This document shows, piece after piece, positions 33,479-41,842 of a stretch of 64,000 nt of DNA; positions within the stretch are counted from its first letter, which is position 1; every line of letters begins with the position of its first letter. The position numbers and the translations under genes were made by a program. The notes under the pieces are model-generated. The model was given only the letters and a program-made list of their open reading frames with translations, was not told the origin of the DNA and made no database searches. Source of the DNA: Lacrimispora xylanolytica (GTDB lineage: Bacteria; Bacillota; Clostridia; Lachnospirales; Lachnospiraceae). The stretch is taken from contig NZ_CP113524.1 in assembly GCF_026723765.1 (NCBI RefSeq), forward strand, positions 1,287,001 to 1,351,000. The letters run 5' to 3'.

Positions 33479-33901
33479 ATGAGTAAAGTAGCAGTTGTTT
33501 TTTGGAGCGGCACAGGAAATACAGAAGCAATGGCAAAGAAGGTAGCGGATGGAGCGAAGGAAGCGGGCGCAGAAGTATCTTTATTTACAGCATCTGATTT
33601 TCAGCCAGAACAGGTGGATGAATTCGATGCGATTGCCTTTGGATGTCCATCCATGGGAAGCGAAGAATTAGAAGACGGCGAATTTGAACCAATGTTCAAG
33701 GGCTGTGAGCCAAAGCTGTCAGGAAAAAAGATTGCTTTATTCGGTTCCTACGGCTGGGGAGACGGCGAATGGATGAGAGACTGGGAAGAAACCTGTAAAA
33801 AGGATGGCGCAGTGCTCGCTCATGAAAGCGTAATCTGTAACAATGAGCCAGATGCAGATGGAGAAGCACAGTGTGTAGAGCTTGGAAAGGCACTTGCATA
33901 A
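33479..33901 (+). CDS. Flavodoxin
   Basis: FMN electron carrier of 140 residues. The phosphate-binding loop WSGTGNTEAMA is near residues 9-19, and GCPSMGSEELED and GSYGWGDGEWM line the flavin. Flavodoxins replace ferredoxin under iron limitation, and the iron-module motif at 32816 in front of the operon fits that. RBS AGAGGTAGG. Converges on the DUF4180 gene with a shared hairpin between. Confidence 0.93.
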   Translation: MSKVAVVFWSGTGNTEAMAKKVADGAKEAGAEVSLFTASDFQPEQVDEFDAIAFGCPSMGSEELEDGEFEPMFKGCEPKLSGKKIALFGSYGWGDGEWMRDWEETCKKDGAVLAHESVICNNEPDADGEAQCVELGKALA

Positions 33902-33909
33902 CTTTTAAT

Positions 33910-33963
33910 GAAAATAAGCCATGGATCATTGCTAGCGCTTAGCAGTAATCCATGGTTTATTTG
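33910..33963. terminator. Bidirectional terminator between flavodoxin and DUF4180 genes
   Basis: AAATAAGCCATGGAT..ATTGCT pairs with AGCA.TAATCCATGG.TTATTT; AT-rich ends serve both strands. Confidence 0.75.
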
Positions 33964-33980
33964 ATGGAATGATATCTGGT

Positions 33981-34334
33981 TTAAGGAACAAGTGCCAATA
34001 GTGCCTCATCCAGACTTCCCTTAAAGAAAGCCAGATTCCCATGATTGCTCTCATATATAAAATCTCTCAGACTTTTGCTGGTATAATGGGAATAATCCCC
34101 GATCACTGCCAGCTTCATATTATAATTAGCAAATTTCTGCAAAATCTCACCTGCAAAGCCAGTCTTAAGATCAAAAAAGCTTTCATCCAGACTCTCCTTA
34201 TATAAAACAACACCCATGCACTCACTGTTGTAATGAGCAGAAGCCATAATATCAAGCATGGTCTGAACGTCTTTGATTTTCATTTCCTTATCCACCACTC
34301 CGATGGACCGATTGTTTCTTATAATCACATTCAT
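33981..34334 (-). CDS. DUF4180 domain protein
   Basis: A 117-residue protein matching the DUF4180 family in length and pattern: a central YNSECMGVVLYKESLDESFFDLKTGFAG and a C-terminal RDFIYESNHGNLAFFKGSLDEAL. Function unknown. The start ATG overlaps the stop of the hydrolase gene by 4 bases, so it is the last gene of a three-gene operon with an HTH regulator. AGGAGGG precedes the ATG. Confidence 0.8.
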   Translation of the reverse strand: MNVIIRNNRSIGVVDKEMKIKDVQTMLDIMASAHYNSECMGVVLYKESLDESFFDLKTGFAGEILQKFANYNMKLAVIGDYSHYTSKSLRDFIYESNHGNLAFFKGSLDEALLALVP

Positions 34335-35185
34335 TTGTTACCCTCCTTTTCAAGAAATGGGGCGATGATGTCACCTGCATCCCCAATGATATGACCATAA
34401 CCGGAAAGAATATGGATTTCAGGGGAAAGTGTAAGAGCAGTGAGCCGGTTAGCCACCTGATGAACATCAATGGTCACATCCTGTTCTCCTGCAATCAAAA
34501 GAACCGGCATACGAAGTTTTTTAATTTCTTCCTCTGAAAATGCGGGAAGAGGATCTGTCATAGGGTTAAAGTTCCTTAGTATCAGCATAATAAATTCTTT
34601 TGCTTTATCTGGTATATCGCTCTCTCCAATAATGGAATCGTCAAAAGACTCCAGCTCATCAGAACCCTGAGCTACATACTCAGATGATTTTGATAAGAAT
34701 TCAGGCTTAATGGGAGATAGTCCGGAAGGGGAGATCAGCACCAGTTTATCAGCATATTCCGGAAATGCAGTTGTAAATTTAAGAGCCATCCATCCGCCAA
34801 AAGAATTCCCTATAATAACAGCATGGGAAATCATAAGCTGGTCAAATACCTCTTTCAGCCAAAGGGAGTAGGCGCTGTCGTTTACATCGTACCGATTCTC
34901 CTCACTGTTACCAGCTTCACCGATGGTATCAATGGCATACACCCGGTATTTTTCTGAAAACCGGGAAATCTCAGCAGCCCAGAATGCACTGTTGCTGCAG
35001 GAACCATGCAACAATACCATAGGCGGAAGATGAGGCTGTCCACAGGCAAGCACAAACGTTTTTCCATATGTGGTATCAAGATAAATAGATTCTCCGGGAA
35101 GATGGTTTATAATCTGATTGTAATAAGTTAAAAATTTTTCTTTTCCTTCTGGTGTTTTAAACACCTTATTGGTCTGATGATTCAT
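34331..35185 (-). CDS. Alpha/beta hydrolase
   Basis: A 284-residue serine hydrolase. The oxyanion region is VLLHGSCSNSAFW near residue 57, the nucleophile elbow GNSFGGW near 124 with Ser126, the acid Asp likely in LLIAGEQDVTID near 230, and His in LSGYGHIIGDA near 262. It could act on an ester or lactone; substrate unknown. It overlaps the regulator gene by 20 bases and the DUF4180 gene by 4, so expression is tightly coupled to the regulator. Confidence 0.88.
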   Translation of the reverse strand: MNHQTNKVFKTPEGKEKFLTYYNQIINHLPGESIYLDTTYGKTFVLACGQPHLPPMVLLHGSCSNSAFWAAEISRFSEKYRVYAIDTIGEAGNSEENRYDVNDSAYSLWLKEVFDQLMISHAVIIGNSFGGWMALKFTTAFPEYADKLVLISPSGLSPIKPEFLSKSSEYVAQGSDELESFDDSIIGESDIPDKAKEFIMLILRNFNPMTDPLPAFSEEEIKKLRMPVLLIAGEQDVTIDVHQVANRLTALTLSPEIHILSGYGHIIGDAGDIIAPFLEKEGNK

Positions 35186-35645
35186 AAGAATCTTCTCCTT
35201 TCATTCTTTCTGTCAAAGTATCAATAAAGTGAAGCACATCCTGAGCCAGCTTCAAGTTTCCATATAACGTAATTCTAACCTTACTTTCTGGCTGGATGAA
35301 CAGAGCGTGAACGGCTGGATAATCGTAATCGGTGTGAGGGGAGTTAAGGGCCGCGAGAAGCATATTTGTGATGCGGTCAGCTTCGTCAATTCCTTTTACT
35401 TCAATATCAATCACAGAAGATACCTTTATATCATACTGTCCTTTCACTTCCTTCTTGTCTCTATCAAAATCAACGGTTGTTTTCGTAAGCTCCATAAAAA
35501 TACTTAAATCATGTCCTGTTACTCGCCAGCTTTTCCCCAGCTTGGAAGCCCGAAGCTTTCCTTCCCGGATATAACGCTGAACTGTCTTCGGGTGAATGTG
35601 AAGCATTTCTGAAATCTGTTCCACAGAGTAGTATGTCTCATTCAT
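35166..35645 (-). CDS. Helix-turn-helix (excisionase-type) regulator
   Basis: A 159-residue protein with an N-terminal MerR-like HTH_17 domain (YYSVEQISEMLHIHPKTVQRYIREGKL, then KLGKSWRVTGHDL) and a C-terminal domain I do not recognise (IKVSSVIDIEVKG, VRITLYGNL), which might bind a ligand. First gene of the operon. The promoter has three similar AT-rich repeats, one exactly between the -35 and -10, so repression of its own operon is likely. Ribosome site AAGGAG. Confidence 0.82.
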   Translation of the reverse strand: MNETYYSVEQISEMLHIHPKTVQRYIREGKLRASKLGKSWRVTGHDLSIFMELTKTTVDFDRDKKEVKGQYDIKVSSVIDIEVKGIDEADRITNMLLAALNSPHTDYDYPAVHALFIQPESKVRITLYGNLKLAQDVLHFIDTLTERMKGEDSYESSDQ

Positions 35646-35654
35646 ATATTTTTG

Positions 35655-35742
35655 CTCCTTATTGTTACTTGTAATCTGATTATAGGGAACAATAAGGAAT
35701 AAGTCAAGGCGTATTTTGAAAAATTATATTCCTTATTATTCC
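35655..35742. promoter_or_regulatory. Operator region with three CCTTATT-type repeats
   Basis: Copies at 35655-35668 (CTCCTTATTGTTAC), 35686-35701 (GGAACAATAAGGAATA, reverse) and 35727-35742 (TATTCCTTATTATTCC). The last two are inverted relative to each other with one mismatch over 16 bases. Confidence 0.6.
35679..35707 (-). promoter_or_regulatory. Promoter of the HTH/hydrolase/DUF4180 operon
   Basis: On the minus strand TTGACT, 17-base spacer, TATAAT. The spacer is filled by the middle operator repeat. Confidence 0.75.
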
Positions 35743-35800
35743 TTTTAGATGGATTCATATCCAACGTTCTCTAGCCTTTAATCAATCAGTAAGGAACGCA

Positions 35801-35838
35801 AAAAAAACCTGATTTTCCAAAAAGAAAAATCAGGTTTT
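35801..35838 (-). terminator. Terminator after tRNA-Glu
   Basis: On the minus strand AAACCTGATTTTTC pairs with GGAAAATCAGGTTT and continues into a T-run. Confidence 0.8.
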
Positions 35839-35840
35839 AT

Positions 35841-35911
35841 GACCTATCCGGGAATCGAACCCGGGTTTCCGCCGTGAGAGGGCGGCGTCTTGACCGCTTG
35901 ACCAATAGGCC
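35841..35911 (-). tRNA. tRNA-Glu (anticodon CTC)
   Basis: The minus-strand sequence folds as a cloverleaf: acceptor GGCCTAT / ATAGGTC (one G-U), D arm GTCAAGCGGTCAAGAC, anticodon stem CCGCC / GGCGG around CTCTCAC with anticodon CTC, and T arm CCGGG-TTCGATT-CCCGG. The CCA end is not encoded. A terminator follows it directly. Confidence 0.93.
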
Positions 35912-36058
35912 GTTTTTTTCTCTGTCCTTGCTGACAGCTTCATAATAATACCATAGGATTTTTCGTTTGTCTACACTTTTTTTGAAAAAAATAAAAAATT
36001 TGTCAATGACCGTATTTTTATGATATACTTTCTACTAAAAAGGGAGGTGAAAGCTGCC

Positions 36059-37126
36059 ATGGAATCTAAGAAACGTGAAATCAAATATGACTATTTAAGA
36101 ACCCTGGCTGTCCTTGCAGTTATCATGGTTCATGCCATTCCTGGAGAGACGGCAAATGAAAAGCAATGGCTGTTTTCTGCTGCCCTAACTCCACTGCTCT
36201 TAACCTCAGTGGGCATCTTTTTTATGCTAAGCGGCCTTTTTTTATTGCAATCCTACAAACAGGATATCAAAGAATTTTACTGGAAGAGATTTTTGGGAAT
36301 AGTCATTCCATTTATAGTCTATAGTGGAATCTATTACTGGTATTATAACGTAAATCTGTCCCTGACACCGCGCCCCTTACATGAACATGCAGGACTCTTT
36401 ATCCGGGAGTTCATTACAGAGTCAATCCCTTCGGCCCCCCATCTGTGGTTTATGTATGTCATCATAGCGCTTTACGTGTGCACCCCGTTTCTTGCCCGTA
36501 TGTTCCATGCCATGACGGACCGGGAATTAAAAAGCTTTTTCATCATGATTCTTTTGGCTCAGGGAATTAATACCTATTTGCCGGCTCTTGGCCTGGAGGT
36601 TTCACCGGTTATGGAATACCTGATATTTAAAGGCTGGCTGATATATTTTGTTTTAGGATACATCATCATTCGTTTATACGGAAAAAAAACGTATCTGCCC
36701 TTTGGAGTCCTTGGGGCGGCAGGCTTTTTCATTACCTTATTTCAAAAAATTGTCACTCCTGGCTTTACTCCCGGAATCCACGATATGGCTTATCCCATGA
36801 TAGCCATGTCAATATCCATACTCTTATTGTTTGAGCATTACGGCGATATTAAAATTCTGGTTTTTAGGAAACTTGTGACCATCATCAGCCGTTACAGCTT
36901 TTCTATCTATTTGATTCATTACCTGATCTTAAATCAGGTGGTCAAAGGAATCATAGAAAGAACAGGATTTCGTCATTACTATATCCCAAGGATACTGATT
37001 GAGACAGCACTGACCTTTTTGATTTCCCTGGCAGTGGCGGTCATTTTAGATGAAACAGTGGTAAAGCTGTTAAAAAGGGGAGCGGAGGCTCTCAAAAGCA
37101 AAGGGAAGTTAAAAAAGGAGAATTAG
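36059..37126 (+). CDS. Membrane acyltransferase (acyltransferase family 3)
   Basis: A 355-residue integral membrane protein with about ten helices, of the OatA/WecH/YiaH family that acylates sugars or envelope polymers. N-terminal KYDYLRTLAVLAVIMVHAIPG carries the catalytic His of the family; HLWFMYVIIALYVCTPFL near residue 130 is also typical. ATG 36059 has GGGAGGTG upstream; the longer frame from 36020 lacks a site. No dedicated polysaccharide genes are near, so the target is unknown. Confidence 0.87.
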   Translation: MESKKREIKYDYLRTLAVLAVIMVHAIPGETANEKQWLFSAALTPLLLTSVGIFFMLSGLFLLQSYKQDIKEFYWKRFLGIVIPFIVYSGIYYWYYNVNLSLTPRPLHEHAGLFIREFITESIPSAPHLWFMYVIIALYVCTPFLARMFHAMTDRELKSFFIMILLAQGINTYLPALGLEVSPVMEYLIFKGWLIYFVLGYIIIRLYGKKTYLPFGVLGAAGFFITLFQKIVTPGFTPGIHDMAYPMIAMSISILLLFEHYGDIKILVFRKLVTIISRYSFSIYLIHYLILNQVVKGIIERTGFRHYYIPRILIETALTFLISLAVAVILDETVVKLLKRGAEALKSKGKLKKEN

Positions 37127-37128
37127 AC

Positions 37129-37311
37129 ATGGCAGGAAAAGATAGCTGCGAAAGCTGTATGTATTATAATTATAACGAAGAATATGAGTACTACGAATGT
37201 GAAATGAATTTAGATGAGGACGAGTATATGCGTTTTATCACCAGCTCGTCCAGGCAGTGTCCGTACTACAAATTCGGAGATGAGTACACCATAGTAAGAA
37301 AGCAGATATAA
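37129..37311 (+). CDS. DUF6472 family small cysteine/tyrosine-rich protein
   Basis: A 60-residue protein with a CESCMYYNYNEEYEYYECEMNLDEDE core and C-terminal QCPYYKFGDEY. The four or five cysteines in a CxxC...C...C pattern suggest zinc binding. The family is widespread in Lachnospiraceae with no function known. AAAGGAG precedes the ATG, and the gene starts 2 bases after the acyltransferase stop. Confidence 0.75.
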   Translation: MAGKDSCESCMYYNYNEEYEYYECEMNLDEDEYMRFITSSSRQCPYYKFGDEYTIVRKQI

Positions 37312-37336
37312 AAAAAAGCCCTGTAAAAAGGGAGGA

Positions 37337-37363
37337 GCCGGTATTCCAATCTGGAACACCGGC
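37337..37363 (+). terminator. Hairpin after the DUF6472 gene
   Basis: GCCGGT..TCCA / TGGA..ACCGGC; the following sequence is A-rich and then TTTTTTC, so termination is probable but not textbook. Confidence 0.55.
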
Positions 37364-37429
37364 AATTATGAAAAAAATTTTTTCTTAAAGTATGTTGGCA
37401 ACATCTTTATCTGATAAACTTAGTATATC

Positions 37430-37454
37430 GGTCAAATATGAAGAGAGTTTGACC
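37430..37454. promoter_or_regulatory. Inverted repeat upstream of the first siderophore receptor gene
   Basis: GGTCAAA, 11 bases, TTTGACC. A possible operator, about 90 bases before the predicted promoter. Confidence 0.35.
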
Positions 37455-37539
37455 ATGTTGTAAAAAGATTATGACCAGAATGTGAACATTGTCCACTGAC
37501 ATGGTGTACTTTTATTCCCTTCCATGATATACTTTTTCG

Positions 37540-37557
37540 AGTTAGTCATAACGAACT
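37540..37557. promoter_or_regulatory. AGTTAG-N6-CGAACT site (iron-module motif, copy 2)
   Basis: Lies 7 bases after the predicted -10 TATACT (37528-37533) and just before the ribosome site of the receptor gene. One arm position differs from the other copies. Confidence 0.55.
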
Positions 37558-37578
37558 CATATAAAAGGAGTAACTATC

Positions 37579-38502
37579 ATGTACAAAATGAAAAAAATTG
37601 CTACAGCATTTGTGTCTGCAATATCCCTTACCCTCATTATTTCTGGATGCAGCAAGGCTCCGGCAGCCAATGCTGTTACGGAAGCTTCCAATGATTTAAA
37701 AACTTCAGGGAGAATTGTTAACACTTCCCAGGGAGATGTGGAGGTGCCCGCAGAACCCAAACGGGTGATTGCTACCTACGGAATGGGAGATTTGCTGGCA
37801 CTGGGGGTAAAGCCGGTAGCCACCTATAATGCCAGGGGAACCGCCTACGAAAAAGAAGTGGCAGATTTGCCGGTCTGGGATAAGTTTGAGTCAGAAGAGA
37901 TTATGTCATATGATCCGGATTTGATTTTTGTCGTCAATCAAGAGCAGTATGACAAGGTTTCTAAAATTGCACCAACTATTATGATTCCTTTCACAGAGCT
38001 ATCCCTGGAGGAACGTGTTACATACCTGGGAGAAGTCCTTAATAAAGAGGAAGAGGCAAAGAAAGCTCTTTCAGAATTTAGGGAAAAGATAGGAAAAGCA
38101 AAGGAAACCATGAAAGAGAGCGGTCTTGATACCATGACCTATAGTATTTTTGACACCAGCAGCGATGGACGCATTTTTGTCTATGGTGATAAGTGGGGCC
38201 GGGGAGGAGATTTGATTTACAGCCAGCTTAAACTGAAAGCACCTGATGTGATCCAGAAAGATATCATAGGGAAAGACCAGTACCGGGAGCTTTCCATAGA
38301 GTCTGTCAAAGAGTATGCCGGTGACTATATCATATTAAGCGGTGAACTGGGATTTCTTTCCGATAATCCTGTCTGGAACTCCATTCCTGCAGTGAAGGCA
38401 GGCCATGTTATCCGGATTGACCACGACCTTTTCTATGACATTGATTTATATTCATCCAATGTACAGCTTGATTTCCTCATGAAAGAGCTGACCGGGAAAT
38501 AA
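37579..38502 (+). CDS. Siderophore-binding lipoprotein (FecB/FhuD-like), orphan
   Basis: Substrate receptor of an iron-siderophore ABC importer, 307 residues. The signal peptide ends in the lipobox ISGC (Cys near residue 24). The periplasmic-binding-protein type III fold has VEVPAEPKRVIATYGMGDLLALGVKP near residue 55 and SYDPDLIFVVNQEQYDKVSKIAPTI near 110. No permease follows; the permeases of the operon at 40820 probably serve both receptors. RBS AAAGGAG. The AraC gene converges on it. Confidence 0.87.
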   Translation: MYKMKKIATAFVSAISLTLIISGCSKAPAANAVTEASNDLKTSGRIVNTSQGDVEVPAEPKRVIATYGMGDLLALGVKPVATYNARGTAYEKEVADLPVWDKFESEEIMSYDPDLIFVVNQEQYDKVSKIAPTIMIPFTELSLEERVTYLGEVLNKEEEAKKALSEFREKIGKAKETMKESGLDTMTYSIFDTSSDGRIFVYGDKWGRGGDLIYSQLKLKAPDVIQKDIIGKDQYRELSIESVKEYAGDYIILSGELGFLSDNPVWNSIPAVKAGHVIRIDHDLFYDIDLYSSNVQLDFLMKELTGK

Positions 38503-38512
38503 ATGAAAAACC

Positions 38513-39484
38513 CTACAAACCAAATCCTTTCCGGAATTCACTTGGTGTGATTCCGTGAACCTCTTTAAATGCCGCAGCGAATTTTGCGGCATTTTCATAT
38601 CCACAAAGATGGGCTATGTTTTTGATGTTCAAATCGTCATCAGCCAGCATCTGCATGGCCCGTTTCATAATGGATTCCCTGATATATGAATAAAGTGTTT
38701 TGCCGTAGAGGCTCTTAAAGGAAATGCGCAGCTTGCTTTCACTCATTTGAGCGATGCGGCATAATTCCTCGTTGGAGGGGAGGGAGAGAGGAGACTCATC
38801 AATCCGCTCCTTGACCCGGTAAAGCTTTATTTCATCGCTCCAGGTGACGTATTTGCGGCGTTCTGGTTTCTTCGCTTCCTTGTCCTTGTTATGTGCAAAA
38901 AGGAAAAGAAGCTCCATGGCCTTTAAAAGGTATGCCGGGAGAGGAAGCCGGTTTCCTCGGACACCCCAGCGGAGCTGCTCCATGACCAGCATGACATTGG
39001 GGGCGTCTATATTCCCAGGTTTCCATTTGACTGCATCAAGAACCCGTATGGGGTAGGAATATCCTGTGGCAGAGAGAAAATTATCAATGCAGGAATCAAA
39101 AATCAGCACACTGGTAAAGCACATATGCATACCTGCCGGTATGGTCAGGCGCAAAGGGGTCCCTTTGCTGATGATCAGTTGAGTGAAAGGACTTAGGGTT
39201 TTTGCCTTCTTGCCTTTCTGCGTAATCGTCATATCTCCCGTATCTATGCAGAGAATAAGAAGACATGGTTTTTCTGTAAACATCTTATAATCCAGCTTTT
39301 CATCCGCTTTAAACCAGGCACTGGCAATAAACAGACCCTTGGCAGGATTCACCTCTGTGATCCAGCCGTTTTCCCAGTTGCCAGGTACCGTATGCATGGC
39401 ATAATTTCCCTCTCTTTTTGTATCAAAACCAAAATGCTTTGAAAAAGCGCCCCAGCCTAAATTGTATTCATCGGTATATTCCAA
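38513..39484 (-). CDS. AraC-family regulator of siderophore uptake
   Basis: A 323-residue regulator whose C-terminal 100 residues form the AraC double HTH (LCRIAQMSESKLRISFKSLYGKTLYSYI, then IKNIAHLCGYENAAKFAAAFKEVHGITPSEFRKGFG). The N-terminal domain (about 200 residues) likely senses a ligand. Located between two siderophore receptor genes and divergent from the uptake operon, as for PchR/YbtA/Btr-type regulators that sense siderophores. Start TTG 39484 has GGAAGGAGGG upstream. Ligand and targets are inferred. Confidence 0.85.
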   Translation of the reverse strand: MEYTDEYNLGWGAFSKHFGFDTKREGNYAMHTVPGNWENGWITEVNPAKGLFIASAWFKADEKLDYKMFTEKPCLLILCIDTGDMTITQKGKKAKTLSPFTQLIISKGTPLRLTIPAGMHMCFTSVLIFDSCIDNFLSATGYSYPIRVLDAVKWKPGNIDAPNVMLVMEQLRWGVRGNRLPLPAYLLKAMELLFLFAHNKDKEAKKPERRKYVTWSDEIKLYRVKERIDESPLSLPSNEELCRIAQMSESKLRISFKSLYGKTLYSYIRESIMKRAMQMLADDDLNIKNIAHLCGYENAAKFAAAFKEVHGITPSEFRKGFGL

Positions 39485-39685
39485 GTCAATCCCTCCTTCC
39501 GTCAGTTCTTAAAAGTATATCATGCTTTCCCCGGAGCTTTCAAGCTGATATAATCCAAAATGTGATAAGGGTAATCCAAAATAATAATATAAAAAAAGTG
39601 AATTATAGATAGAAAGCTATATATAACGGGATAAATCCAATCTATATCATCGGAATCCACCTACCCTTATAATTGCTCTTCCTCA

Positions 39686-39714
39686 TTGACAGAATAGAGG
39701 TAACATGATAGAAT
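39686..39714 (+). promoter_or_regulatory. Promoter of the siderophore uptake operon
   Basis: TTGACA, 17-base spacer, TAGAAT; the iron-module motif begins 10 bases downstream. Confidence 0.7.
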
Positions 39715-39723
39715 ATCACCGCG

Positions 39724-39741
39724 AGTTAGCTAAGTCTAACT
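39724..39741. promoter_or_regulatory. AGTTAG-N6-CTAACT site (iron-module motif, copy 3)
   Basis: Perfect 6+6+6 palindrome over the predicted transcription start. The best of the three copies; a repressor bound here would block initiation. Confidence 0.6.
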
Positions 39742-39797
39742 AATGTTCGTGCAATATAATAAATACCATTTCAGGGATAAGGATTAAAGGAGATATT

Positions 39798-40799
39798 ATG
39801 ATGAAGAGAAGCAGCAAACGAATTCTTACTGCTATTTTAGGTATGACCATGTTACTGGCAGTAACTGGCTGTCAAAACACAAAACAAGCTTCCAGTACCA
39901 GCACACAGGCGGGCACTGGGACAGAGACAGAACAACCGACTCAGTCTGAGGCAAAGGGGACCCGGAAGGTACAGACGGTAAAGGGAGAAATTGAAGTGCC
40001 AACAGACCCAAAGCGGGTAGTAGTAAATTGGTATGTTGGAGATGTAGTAGCACTTGATTTAAATATAGTTGGATATTATGGCTGGGAACATGAAGGTATG
40101 CCTTACTATGATAAGATGATGGCTACAACAAAAATCCAAAACTGGGAGCAGGAAGAGGTCATGGCCTTGGATCCGGACCTTATTGTAACCTATAGTGATG
40201 AAGATTACGATAAGTTTAAAAGTATTGCTCCTGTTATTGTAATTCCTGAGGGAGACTTAAGTTCCATCGACAGGGTATTGTTTCTGGGAGAAGCAACCGG
40301 CACAAAAGAAAAAGCCCAGTCAGTGGTAGACACCTTTGAAACAAAACTGGCGGCTGCAAAGGAAACTCTTCAAAGCGATAAGTTTAAAGACAAAACATTC
40401 AGCATCAATGAGGATTGGGGTTCTGGCTCTTATGGCATTTTTTATGAAACAGAATCAAGAGGAGGCACTCTTGTTTATAAATATCTTGGCTTAAAGAAGC
40501 CGGAAAAGCTGGAGCAGCTCATTAAAGAAAAAGGGGAAAATCGAGAAGGCTTAAGCTATGAAGTGGCAGCCAATTATTTTGGTGATTACATGCTTTGGTT
40601 TCACCCCTATGATTCCGCTGAGGGAGAGCCCAGCGAATATGAAATGTCTGACATATGGAAAAGCCTTCCGGCAGTGGTGAACAATCAGGTGATAAGCATA
40701 CCAAGCAGTAAGTCTGGTCTCTTCTATTATTCAGATGTGTTAAGCTTGACCGCCCAGATGGATTATATCGTAGATGCCATCAATTCCATAACAAAATAG
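39798..40799 (+). CDS. Siderophore-binding lipoprotein of the uptake operon
   Basis: A 333-residue receptor. The signal peptide ends in the lipobox VTGC (Cys near 26), then a Ser/Thr/Gly linker, then a FhuD-like domain (GEIEVPTDPKRVVVNWYVGDVVALDLNIVG; ALDPDLIVTYSDEDYDKFKSIAPVIVIP). About the same size as the receptor at 37579 and clearly related. Two ATGs are adjacent (39798, 39801); GGAGAT precedes. First gene of an operon with two permeases, an ATPase and an ABC exporter. Confidence 0.9.
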   Translation: MMKRSSKRILTAILGMTMLLAVTGCQNTKQASSTSTQAGTGTETEQPTQSEAKGTRKVQTVKGEIEVPTDPKRVVVNWYVGDVVALDLNIVGYYGWEHEGMPYYDKMMATTKIQNWEQEEVMALDPDLIVTYSDEDYDKFKSIAPVIVIPEGDLSSIDRVLFLGEATGTKEKAQSVVDTFETKLAAAKETLQSDKFKDKTFSINEDWGSGSYGIFYETESRGGTLVYKYLGLKKPEKLEQLIKEKGENREGLSYEVAANYFGDYMLWFHPYDSAEGEPSEYEMSDIWKSLPAVVNNQVISIPSSKSGLFYYSDVLSLTAQMDYIVDAINSITK

Positions 40800-40819
40800 A
40801 CCGGAAAGGAACGAAAATA

Positions 40820-41842
40820 ATGCAGAATTTCCCCAACAAGTGGAAAGGCGTGGCCCGCTTTTCCTTCTATATGATATTGGGGGTTGGACTACTTATACTG
40901 GTATCGGCAGCATCCATTTCTTTTGGCGCTGCCGATATGCGTTTGTCCACCGCCTGGGGTGCGGTTTTTAACTTTGATCCCACATCCACAGAACATCAGA
41001 TCATTCAGTCCCTGCGGTTTCCAAGGACCGTGGCGGATATTATCGTGGGATGCAGTCTTGCAGTCTGCGGTGCCCTGATGCAGGGAACCACCAGAAACCC
41101 GCTGGCTGATTCCGGACTTATGGGAATCAGCAGCGGTGCTACCTTTGCCATTGCGGTTGCTATGGCATTTTTTCCGGCACGTACCTATGGTCAGACCATG
41201 GCATTTGCCTTTTTGGGAGCAGCAATCGCCACTGGGATCACATATTTCATTGCCTCCCTGGGAAAACGGGGGATGACGCCTCAAAGACTGGTACTCGCAG
41301 GTATCTCCATCTCCATGTTATTTGGGGCATTCAGCCAATACCTGTCTATTCGGTACCATTTAGGACAGGCACTGGCCTACTGGACCGCAGGCGGGACCGC
41401 GGGCGCTAAATGGAGTGAGCTTGCCATCGTTGCTCCCTTTTTTGTGTGCGGTCTCCTGATTGCCATAGGAGTGTCTTCCCAGGTTACCCTCATGAGCTTA
41501 GGAGAGGATGTGGCAATCGGACTTGGGCTCAACACCGGATTATTAAAAATAATTTCCACTGTCATCGTTCTGGTCTTAACCGGTCTTTCCGTAGTCGTGG
41601 TAGGGCCTGTTGGCTTTGTCGGCTTAATTACCCCTCATATTGTCCGCTATATGGTTGGCGTGGATTACCGTTACATCATTCCAGCCTCAGGGCTTTATGG
41701 AGCCCTTTTAACTGTGTTTGCAGATCTCACAGGACGTCTGATCAATAAACCGTATGAGACTCCCATCGGCATTATCTTCGCAGTCATTGGAGTTCCCTAT
41801 TTCCTCTATCTTGCAAGAAAGCAAAGGAGGGAATTCGAATGA
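40820..41842 (+). CDS. FecCD-family siderophore permease 1
   Basis: A 340-residue membrane protein with about ten helices. Family features: SLRFPRTVADIIVGCSLAVCGALMQGTTRNPLADSGLMGISSGA near residues 65-110 and VGFVGLITPHIVRYMVG near 262. It forms a heterodimeric channel with the next gene, which it overlaps by 4 bases (ATGA). RBS GGAAAGGA. Confidence 0.93.
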   Translation: MQNFPNKWKGVARFSFYMILGVGLLILVSAASISFGAADMRLSTAWGAVFNFDPTSTEHQIIQSLRFPRTVADIIVGCSLAVCGALMQGTTRNPLADSGLMGISSGATFAIAVAMAFFPARTYGQTMAFAFLGAAIATGITYFIASLGKRGMTPQRLVLAGISISMLFGAFSQYLSIRYHLGQALAYWTAGGTAGAKWSELAIVAPFFVCGLLIAIGVSSQVTLMSLGEDVAIGLGLNTGLLKIISTVIVLVLTGLSVVVVGPVGFVGLITPHIVRYMVGVDYRYIIPASGLYGALLTVFADLTGRLINKPYETPIGIIFAVIGVPYFLYLARKQRREFE

